Shown here one piece after another: positions 56,478-64,000 of a DNA stretch of 64,000 bases. The position numbers and the translations under genes were made by a program. Source of the DNA: Takakia lepidozioides (Eukaryota > Streptophyta > Takakiopsida > Takakiales > Takakiaceae). The notes under the pieces are model-generated. The model was given only the letters and a program-made list of their open reading frames with translations, searched no databases and was not told the origin of the DNA. Within the stretch, counting starts at the first letter, position 1. Every line of letters starts with the position of its first letter. The stretch lies in contig CM060734.1 of the NCBI GenBank assembly GCA_030704615.1, positions 11,966,001 to 12,030,000 of the forward strand. The letters run 5' to 3'.

Positions 56478-57542
56478 TCTTTATGTTGCGATCGATTGGC
56501 TTGCAGCTGAATCAAATCGTCCTTGTCAGCAATTGTCTTCACATATTGTGCCTCCTTCCCTCTCCACTGTTCCTTGATTGCCTGCAGCTCCTTGGCATCA
56601 GCATCTGATTTCTTCTTCAATTCATCCCATCCTCCCTACAATTGTCTGTTTTGTGAAACGGAAGCAACATAACTGGCTTTCAATTCCTCTAATTCTTTGC
56701 ACACATCTTCATTGTCAATTGCCTCAGCTGCTACCATCTGCAAACCAGCAACCAGGAAGGGTTTGTCTGACTCCCTACATCCTTGCATGCAGAAGCAACG
56801 ATAGCCATGTTTGCATTGGGGGTTGCATTGATCTTCGACCCCTTGAGCACTGGACTCAAAGTTGTTTGTCCTTGGCGCCTCAATTTCATCGGGAGGGGGT
56901 ACTTCCAATCGATGCTGAAGGATCATAGAAAGATAAGTCGCACAGAGCTGTCAGCCTTCGATGTCAGCCTCTTTTTGAACAACTCCTCATGAATTTTTCC
57001 ACATAAGAACTCGGCCCAATTGAGACACAAGCCTTCATACAATGCTATTGCCACATTCAATTGCCTACCCGCTACATAAGTAGCAATTTTCTTCAATGTC
57101 AATCGGCTTACTACAAATTTCAACCATTCCATTAGCTCCGGACTGATCGCTTTGGCAATTGTCCAACCTCCTATTTGATTGCATCCGTTCAGTTTGAAAT
57201 AATTATCCGGATTGAAATTTTCATCTCTGAAACCATCAACCTCTCCTTCTGCTCTAGGTACTTTGAGAACCTCTGTAATTGTGCGTGCATTCACCACAAT
57301 TCCACTCCAATACCACTCCTTCTATTAGGATCGTAGGTGCAATAATACTGCATCACTACCGCCATGATCGGCTTCGGCAAAGTAGCAGATAAGAGCAAAA
57401 ACTCAAACAATGCTGACTGTCTCCACTTCTATTTCTGTGCAGTAGTGCCCAAAATCAATGGAGCGTCGCAAAATTTCAACTTTGCTGCCATCATCCCAAC
57501 TGCCGGTGGTAATTGTGGTATCACCTTCCCTCCTGTCGGCAT
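55181..57542 (-). pseudogene. Unrecognised long coiled-coil protein gene, left copy (broken)
   Basis: It can be followed from MPTGGKVIPQLPP (57542) to AGHRQSHGPDGRQNKKPRN, stop (55181). The N-terminal part (57300-56923) has VNARTITEVLKVP, NPDNYFKLNGC and ALYEGLCLNWAEFLCGKIHEEL, loosely like plant transposon-associated domains. A coiled coil rich in E, Q, K and R follows (56620-56280). The C-terminal part has ILVDWWDVCYADT, EEWPFVCDYEMESLA, YYQQLENR and VIDVNQPMLGGYEFELVAKIL. Several stops and frameshifts (about 57430, 57300, 56630, 55850, 55690-55500) kill it. I do not recognise the family; it may be a retroelement-borne extra ORF. Confidence 0.55.
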
Positions 57543-58647
57543 CGTGCGTTAAAAAAGAAATAGCTTCACAGTCAATCAATCACTCTTCACACTTGAACAT
57601 TGCACAATGCTTACCTCTCAACCAGAAAGAGAAAAATCGACAATTGACAATGAAGGACTCCATCGAACACAAACAATGGACATGACAATGGAGTAGCAAC
57701 CGCCCCACTCCTATCTGTGAAACCGGTTAACATACCCTAACAAGTGGCAACCCCTGATACGATCGCAGTGGTGACTGTCAGAGGTGACAGAGAGGGGCAC
57801 TCACTGTTTTGGGCTACAATTGAAACACAAAATACGAATGTTTCAGGGGGGCACAAACAATGTGCGGTCCCGCACACTGTTTCATGCTTCCATTTTGCTC
57901 CGATTCAAGCCTGCTACAAACACTAGAAGGGATACACTTCCAACCAAAAAACAGAGTGTGAGTGGGGCAGAAACAGTGTGCGGTGCCGCACACTGTTTCG
58001 TGCTGCCATTTTGCTCTGATTCTAGCCTGCTACACACACCAGAAGGGATACATTTCCAACCAAAAGAGAGAGTTCCAACTGCATGTTGTACCTTCACTCC
58101 TTGCATCTCATCCTCATGCTTGGTCTGCAATTGGAATAATTGCTGCCTGTGTGTCTCCTGCAGCTGGTCTTGCTCTAGACCCCCTCAATCAATTGCTCCT
58201 TAGCGAATTGCAAAGCAGCCCTTGTTTCCCCTAACTCATGTTGTAACTTCAGATGAACTTCCTCATCAATCTTGGCCTCTGAAACTTCTTTTTCTGCACA
58301 TGACATACAAATGCAGTCAGAATTCATGATGGAAGGAGAAGCTAAAGAGGAAGAATGGGTATGACAAGGGAAATAACACTTACGAATCGGGTGACAAAAC
58401 GCTTGCTTCCGCCGGGGCCCCACTTGTGTGTTGATTCCGCACACTTATCGGGCGGGCTGCAGTTGCTGCACGGCCCCTCACAAGATCTCCGCCTTCAGCT
58501 CTCCCTCTCCCTTGCAATGAGAGCCTCCCAAGATTCCCGTCCATCCCCAACAAAGACACTATAAATGTTAATGAACTCCATAGCGCAATAAACATGCATT
58601 CAAAGACGCCAATGACAAAGTGAAGTGCGTCTTACCTTGGTTATTCC
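57543..58647. other. Inner spacer of the inverted repeat; local duplication; possible minus-strand exons
   Basis: On the minus strand, 58812-58635 ends in a clean AAG/GTAAGA donor. 58570-58385 also ends in a good donor (TTC/GTAAGT). 58300-58175 reads CICMSCAEKEVSEAKIDEEVHLKLQHELGE, a coiled coil. These may be exons of an unrecognised spliced gene or pseudogene. The plus strand carries a tandem duplication (separate entry). Confidence 0.35.
57838..58075 (+). repeat. Two ~120-bp tandem repeats with a GTGCGG palindrome
   Basis: The copies begin near 57838 and 57960. Each contains CAATGTGCGGTCCCGCACACTGTTTC or its variant with GGTGCC in the centre, followed by CATTTTGCTC, AGCCTGCTACA and AGAAGGGATACA. 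The palindrome GTGCGG-CCGCAC is kept in both. Confidence 0.8.
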
Positions 58648-59661
58648 ATGTGGCATGGTCGTTGGTTGGACCCCCACCTTGAGTATCTTGCGAATGGTTT
58701 GTTGCACACGGTACCTCTTGTCCTTGAGGTTCTTTCCCACCAGCTCCAAGAGCTTCCCCTCATTCCACTCACAAGGAAATTGGCAATGAATCAGCTCATT
58801 GAGGATTATCATTTTGCGCGGTACTGGTCTGAGGCAGGCACCATGTTGAAGGAGTTAATTGTCTTCCAAGTTGTTCATGGGCACATTCACACCAAGACCA
58901 AGGAGGTAGCCAGTTTGGTCATGGGTTGTGGAGTATATTACACTGCTTGTTTCATTGCACGTTATCACGTTGAACAGCAGAAGATGCAATGCAGATTTCT
59001 GAGTTATTCCAATGGCGATCATTGGATCTTACCATCAGTGCCACATCATACGTACTTATATGATGTAAAAATCATGTTGCAGAATGATTCACAACTTCGT
59101 TCATGGTTTAACTTGGCTTGGAACATCTTGGCCAAAGAAAAATTCGGCTTTGAAGATATTTTTACTAAGGGCCAAGCAGCCTGGAGGTATTTACACACTT
59201 CCCAAGTAATCGGAACGCCTCTCATTTATACGGACAAGGAGTTGAGGGTGTTCACTAACATGGCTTGTGACCGCTTACAACAGGTCATGAATGGTAAGCT
59301 TCCAAACATGGTGGGCCAACACAGCATGCCAATCATCATTCCTCAGAAACCAAAGAAGATCAGAAAACCAAAAAACCGCAGGACTGAGGACGATTCAGAC
59401 ACTACAATTGAATCTTCAGAGAAATCTTTTGACATATGGGAAGAATATGAAAACTCAATGATGGACAAAAGACGAAGGGGATCTCCTATGTCTGAGCAAT
59501 TACAGCCTGTTCAATCAAAGGGCAAGAAATCAATTTCAGGTACAGCTCAAGCATCTCCATCAAGCAGTCACAAAACTCGGGCACGCACACAGAGCCCTAC
59601 AAGGAACTCTCAACAGCAAAAAGGTATTCGTTCACAAAGGGTTGCTGATCCTAAACAGTAA
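58648..59661 (+). CDS. Unrecognised ORF upstream of a polypurine tract
   Basis: 337 codons, intact. The first about 45 residues overlap a minus-strand exon-like sequence and may not be real; an internal methionine at 58786 (MNQLIEDYHFARYW) is an alternative start. The middle is a compact, tryptophan- and tyrosine-rich region (VFQVVHGHIHTKTKEVASLV, FGFEDIFTKGQAAWRYL). The tail is basic and serine-rich, with KPKKIRKPKNRR and many Gln/Ser/Arg residues. It ends 25 bases before a polypurine tract, where the last ORF of an LTR element sits. No RT, integrase or gag motif is seen. Function unknown. Confidence 0.5.
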   Translation: MWHGRWLDPHLEYLANGLLHTVPLVLEVLSHQLQELPLIPLTRKLAMNQLIEDYHFARYWSEAGTMLKELIVFQVVHGHIHTKTKEVASLVMGCGVYYTACFIARYHVEQQKMQCRFLSYSNGDHWILPSVPHHTYLYDVKIMLQNDSQLRSWFNLAWNILAKEKFGFEDIFTKGQAAWRYLHTSQVIGTPLIYTDKELRVFTNMACDRLQQVMNGKLPNMVGQHSMPIIIPQKPKKIRKPKNRRTEDDSDTTIESSEKSFDIWEEYENSMMDKRRRGSPMSEQLQPVQSKGKKSISGTAQASPSSSHKTRARTQSPTRNSQQQKGIRSQRVADPKQ

Positions 59662-59685
59662 ACCGTGAGGACACGACTTTTTGAT

Positions 59686-60639
59686 AGGGGAAGGGGTAAT
59701 GTTAGAGGACTGTCTGGGACTTAGGCACTTTTATGGGTTCCAAGGGGTACCCTTATTTTTTACATAGACCAGTCACAGCTAGTCACAGCCCGACACAGTC
59801 GCACAGCCAGTCACAGCTCGACATAGCCCGACACAGCCCGACACAGTCGCACAGCCAGTCACAGCTCGACACAGCCCGCCACAGCCTGACACAGTCGCAC
59901 AGCCAGTCACAGCTCGACACAGCCCGACACAGCCCAACACAGTCGCACAGCCAGTCACAGCCCGTCACAGTTTCACACAGCCAGTCACAGCTTGACACAA
60001 CTGTCACGACCATAGGGAACGGATAGCAGGACAGGGAACGACTGTGGGGAACAACATCTGCGAATGGAACATGTTAGTTCACGGATGACGGTTAGTGAGG
60101 GAAACGGTTAGAACAACGGGTAGGAAGATAAAGCTAGGAGCGGGGACTGGAAAGGGATCACTGCTTGGGGAATCCCGGGGGGACATCACGGAGGACGGAC
60201 GGAGGAAGATGGGGAGAGAATAGGAATGATGATGATACTACAGAGAGGAGGAGGAGACAATTGCGACTTAGTTAGTAGAAGCTGTAGAATTACATAGAAA
60301 GGTAGATTAGAGAAACTGTGGCATCAACATGTATCTGATTATCATTAATCTGATTCTTATCCGATACAAACACCTTGTGTAGAGAGACTTGAGTGAAGTT
60401 GTGTATGAATGGAATCAGAGGGTCAAAGGAGCAATCTGACGCTTAAATGTACTTGGTAAATAAGAACTGAGAATATGAAAGCCAGAAGGAATATAAATTG
60501 GAAACCCAACCATGATTCACTAGCTGTAGGTCATGACTGATTGTTCTACGCGGGCTGAGTGCTTAGAGATATCCAACTCTTCTATCTTGGAGTTTCCCCC
60601 TCGGATAGCGAAGGGATGGGTGAGTAAAAGCCGCGCGAC
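59686..60639 (+). mobile_element. Polypurine tract and putative 3' LTR
   Basis: AGGGGAAGGGG at 59686-59696, then TGTTAGAGGACTG at 59700, a usual LTR opening. The putative LTR ends GCGCGACA at 60639, where the right inverted-repeat arm begins with CAATT. No second LTR copy lies in the window, so both the end and the element are inferred. The insertion would explain why the right arm lacks the N-terminal half of the unknown gene. Confidence 0.5.
59768..60003 (+). repeat. CACAG-based minisatellite in the putative LTR
   Basis: Units such as CAGTCACAGCTCGACACAGCC recur. The larger unit of about 48-58 bases, ending GTCGCACAGC, is repeated four times with variable numbers of the CGACACAGCC subunit. 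Both strands are open in one frame only because of the repeat. Confidence 0.85.
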
Positions 60640-61940
60640 ACAATTGAATTGCCGAATTGGAGCAACAATTGGCTGAGGCATTACGACGACAAGCAGAGTT
60701 GGAGAAACAACGTGATGAGCAAGCAGATCCAGATGCAAGGTATAAAGAATTGGAAACAGCCTTTGCAAAGTTCAAATTGATGGCTGAAGGTGAGATGAGA
60801 GAATTGGAAAGTGCCGGTAAGGCACAATTGGAGGAGTTGGACCAATTGAGAGTGACTCCAGTGCAGGATCCATTTTTGTTGGGGACCCAGATTCTTGTCG
60901 ATTGGCGGGATGTTTGCTATGCTGACACACTCAATCAAGGTTACATTTATGACAGTAATATTTTGAAGGCAGCTCTCAATGGAGCAGAAGAGCCCATCGA
61001 TTTGGAGGAAGAGTGGCCATTCTTGTGTGACTATGAGATGGAGACTTTGGCAGTAGAGATGATTATTCAGGGCGATCTGGATGTGGTCGATCCTACTATG
61101 TTCCTTGCCACAGTAGGTGATCCTGCCTCTCGATGCTTTCTATATTACCAACAGTTAGAAAATCGATTCGAAGCGTGGAGGGCAGATGACTGCCAATATC
61201 ATATGGAATCGAAACCCAGGTTGTGCATTTTTGTCAACATTGCCTATGCCTAAGGAAGAGAAATTGCCCCCTATTTGGAGAAGGTGCAAGCCTTGGTGGC
61301 TATTGTGTTACAGGAGGAGAAGTTTCGGATTATGATTGAGAAGTCCTATTACAGGTATCGGAGGAGTAATAGTAGGGATTTGCATAGAGCTGTGTATGTC
61401 TAGACGTTGAGAGCTATTAGGAATCGATTGACATCATGGCTCTAGGCGAAGTCTTGGCCAAAGGTTTTGACTGATGATTGGGTGGTGGACTTGTCTATCA
61501 ATAGGCCCACAACAGCCGATATTGCCCAGGTGATTTCAATACATTCGACTCTTGTAATAAGTCTTACCAGGATTTCCATCACACCCACCAGACGCATACT
61601 GATCCATTGTGCTTCATGGCATCGATATTTTGTGGAGTGTTGGCGAAGTGGTATCTCCAGTTTGGTCATTGATGTGAACCAGCCGATGTTGGGTGGCTAT
61701 GAGTTTGGACTTGTGGCCAAGATATTGCACCAACCAGCCAGATGGATTCAAGTGTTTGAATTGATGTGCTTGACGGGTTTTAATCAGCCAACCGATTCTA
61801 CGATCTTTGACGATTGGGGGGGAACCCGATTTCACCCTTACGTTGCGATCACCAAGGCGCAGAGGGAAGCAGCTGACCGAGCCGGACATCGTCAATCGCA
61901 TGACCCTGATGGCAGGCAGAACAAGAAGCCTAGGAATTAG
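60640..61940 (+). pseudogene. Unrecognised coiled-coil protein gene, right copy (5'-truncated)
   Basis: The frame 60657-61253 begins inside the coiled coil (MEQQLAEALRRQAELEKQ) and runs through VDWRDVCYADTLNQG and EEEWPFLCDYEMETLA. A small deletion near 61190 shifts the frame. 61467-61940 restores the C-terminus (VIDVNQPMLGGYEFGLVAKIL to RQNKKPRN, stop). It has fewer stops than the left copy in this part, so it keeps the better C-terminal reading. The region upstream of the coiled coil is absent. Confidence 0.55.
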
Positions 61941-62534
61941 GTAGGAGCAGAGCCTTAGTGTTTGCGGGGGCGCTGCACAACAAGGAGTGGGGCTATGTAG
62001 AATAATAGAAATTTTTGGTTCAGATTTAATTTTAGGATTATTTAGTGCATTTCCTGCTCGATATACTCTGTGATACTATCGATACAAATTCGATATAGTA
62101 ACATTGCTCGATATTTTATGACGATCGATAGTCTGACTTGAATCGATAATAAAGAAAATGGATGAATGAATATTCTGGATGACTAGAAGAAGTTAGACGG
62201 TTATAGAAGTTGTTGAGACAGATTGTTATAATTGAGCTTCGGGACAATAGATCATTGTCAGATGAGCCAAAGAGCCGTGACCAGAGTGAGTATGTGTGTA
62301 GGAAATAGAAAATAGAGTAATTTTCTCAATGGTAGATTAGTCATGTGATGTTGCAACGTAATGTTTACGAATCATAGAAGAAGACAAGAAAAAGAAGGAA
62401 GTTCAATTCAATCTATTTTGTGTGAAGAAATGGAATGATGGAATGTGAATCTGATTCTGAATGTAATGATTGAGTAATTATGATTGTATGAGATGGTGAG
62501 AATGTGCATCATTGAAGGAGATGAGAATTCTGTG

Positions 62535-62774
62535 CGTGAATTAATTCTTGGGCTACTAAGAGATGTATCGATTCTGATATAAGAGTCTATCCCACAATGA
62601 TGCGAATTAGTGCAATTAGAGAGTGTAAGTAAAGCCTGGTACAAGGAGTTATCAATTCTATACAAACATTGTCATCTGCAACGTAAGTGGATCCAGATGT
62701 GGTGTCGTCCTTTAGATGGATATTCAGAATATATGAAGGCACGGATCAAAAACTTTGGAGTAGGAAGACCTTGA
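62535..62774 (+). pseudogene. F-box-like fragment 1, right copy
   Basis: One frame with two stops: RELILGLLRDVSILI, stop, ESIPQ, stop, CELVQLESVSKAWYKELSILYKHCHLQRKWIQMWC, ending NFGVGRP. It matches the left copy at 54346-54585. The sequence corresponding to fragment 2 would lie beyond the gypsy-1 element, outside the window. Confidence 0.5.
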
Positions 62775-62793
62775 TTGAATTAGACAGGGGAGA

Positions 62794-63519
62794 TGTCGCG
62801 GCCCTTTGCCTTAAGGGCAGGGGGTCGGGACACGTGAGGGGCTGCCCCTGTGGTGGGGGCAGTGGCAACATTAGTTGTGGGGGCTGAAGCACCCTTGAGT
62901 GCCCAAGGCACTCAAGGAGGCGGAGGCGCTCACTAGGTGGAGCCCCGCACACCGGGTTGCGGTGGGGGTGGTTCCACAAGGGGTGGTGATAGCTTAGTGG
63001 GACTTAGTGGGGGTGGCATAGGACTCACCATGGGGGCGGGGACCTTGTGGTGGGAGTCGTGGGGAGTCTTGGGACTCATCACGGTCCAATGGGACTGTGG
63101 TGGGTGGGCCAAGAGTCACCGCGACTCATCACCGGGAATCGAGGGTTTTTGTGGTGGTTCGCCATAAAATGGCATGGTTGTTTGTGAAACCCCCGCGGAT
63201 AGTCACAGAAGTATATATAGGGAGTAGTAACCCCGAGAACGGTGCAAGCCCGTTGGTGTCCAAAAACTAGTGAGTAAGCGTGTGAGCTGGAAAGCGACCA
63301 AGGTGTGGGGAGCTATTCCGGACTGCCATCGACCAAAGGGAATTTCCACTAGACCCAAATTGGGAGAGGGTCTTGTGGAGGAGTAAAGGGGGACCGTTAT
63401 GTCCCGGTGAGCAGCCGAAGCTCCGAGTTGGCCTGGCGGCCAGTTAGGGAGTTAGGCGCGCGCATCAAAGCGAGTAACTATGACTTGAAGGGGAGCTTAC
63501 CGAAGTGAGGTGCGCGACA
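62794..63519 (+). mobile_element. 5' LTR of gypsy-1
   Basis: Starts TGTCGCGGCC and ends GCGCGACA, giving complementary TGTCGCG/CGCGACA ends. It is homologous over its length to the solo LTR. A TATA block GTATATATAG is at 63211-63220, so transcription should begin shortly after. Confidence 0.92.
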
Positions 63520-63521
63520 CT

Positions 63522-63533
63522 TGGTATCAGAGC
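63522..63533 (+). other. Primer-binding site of gypsy-1
   Basis: TGGTATCAGAGC, complementary to the 3' end of initiator methionine tRNA, three bases after the LTR end. This is the usual minus-strand primer site of plant LTR retrotransposons. Confidence 0.93.
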
Positions 63534-63572
63534 TTAGAGTTCAGTACGCGATCGTCCTTGGGATCGGCCTCA

Positions 63573-64000
63573 TCATGGGGTCGGGCAAGTCAAAGCGAAA
63601 GCGGAACGGCCCGAAAGATGATGCTCCTGATGAGCCCGATGGGGGGATGTGTCACCGAAGCGGCCATTTGAGGAAGCAATTCATGCCTTTGGAAGTGAGG
63701 CCGCTCAAGGATAGGAGGAATCTGAGGAGTCGGAGCCCGAGGAATTCCTGAGAGCTCCGACAGACCAACAGATGCCTCCTATGCCAGCATCCTTTTGGGA
63801 AGGGTTGTTGGCGCAATTTGGCGGGACGTTGAAAGACGTGTTGAAGGCGGCTAATGCCACTTCCACTAAGACAAAGTTTAAGGTGAAGCCTAAGGAACCT
63901 GACACCTTCAAGGGCGTCTGAAATTGGAAGGCACTCAACACCTGGCTCTTGGAGCTAGAGCAGTACTTCCGGGCGGCCAAGTTGAGTGACGAGGATCGGG
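63573..64000 (+). pseudogene. gypsy-1 gag start, broken, runs off the window
   Basis: MGSGKSKRKRNGPKDDAP opens at 63573. A frame change then leads into PASFWEGLLAQFGGTLKDVLKAAN and KEPDTFKGV, stop, NWKALNTWLLELEQYFRAAKLSDEDR at the window end. This is the start of the gag core (P-x-x-F-x-G and L-x-x-W-L-x-x-x-E-x-Y-F). One stop (TGA near 63919) and the frame shift show this copy is defective. Confidence 0.75.

Larger units (their letters stand above)
60640..62793 (+). repeat. Right arm of the ~2.15 kb inverted repeat
   Basis: Reverse-complement partner of 54327-56477. It begins right after a GCGCGACA LTR-like end and stops exactly where the gypsy-1 LTR starts. Both edges therefore look like insertion points of LTR elements into a longer copy. 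Confidence 0.88.

Noticed and set aside
59733-60026. 97-codon repetitive ORF and its antisense partner
   Set aside because: Open only because the CACAG minisatellite lacks stops; low-complexity product.

Overview
The window is nuclear DNA of a land plant or close streptophyte relative. It holds three intron-containing genes of plant type: an FYV7/CCDC59-like rRNA-processing gene, a PMT24-27-type Golgi methyltransferase, and the tRNA m1A58 methyltransferase subunit TRM6. All introns follow GT-AG rules, and more than half of the window is retroelement and DNA-transposon debris. The species cannot be fixed by eye. The LINEs, one with a 2A-like peptide motif, and the high repeat load would suit a large, repeat-rich, possibly seed-free plant genome; that is inference.

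Layout. 0.2-6.4 kb: a decayed LINE (family A, copy 1, minus strand) split by a 1.25 kb DNA transposon with about 190-bp terminal inverted repeats. 7.2-8.7 kb: FYV7-like gene (+, 3 exons). 10.0-15.1 kb: PMT gene (-, 8 exons, 754 residues), convergent with it. 15.1-22.4 kb: gene-poor DNA with a ~245-bp satellite array whose unit carries a long hairpin, and a CCGGGT-rich hAT-like end. 22.4-25.2 kb: LINE A copy 2 (+), with GDIHPNPGP upstream of its endonuclease. 25.8-44.5 kb: TRM6 (-). I assembled 14 exons giving 503 residues; intron 12 is 13.0 kb and is mostly seven sense-oriented copies of a second LINE (family B), chained head to tail through (GA/TC)n tails.

44.7-64.0 kb: LTR-retrotransposon graveyard. 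It contains a diverged LTR piece, a solo LTR with a GAGTG target duplication, a plus-strand Ty3/gypsy gag fragment, and a minus-strand Ty3/gypsy element (gag with zinc knuckles, protease, RT) whose RT is interrupted by an 845-bp CACTA element with a 3-bp duplication. Next come F-box-like fragments and a large inverted repeat (arms of about 2.15 kb, spacer 4.2 kb) carrying two broken copies of an unrecognised gene. An unrecognised ORF lies in front of a polypurine tract and LTR. The window ends in the 5' LTR, primer-binding site and gag start of another Ty3/gypsy element of the same family as the solo LTR.

The three host genes serve separate functions (ribosome biogenesis, Golgi methylation, tRNA modification), and nothing suggests they are linked. 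The most interesting material is the structure of the mobile DNA: LINE B chaining inside the TRM6 intron, the 2A-like LINE, and the inverted repeat with the unknown gene and F-box-like remnants.
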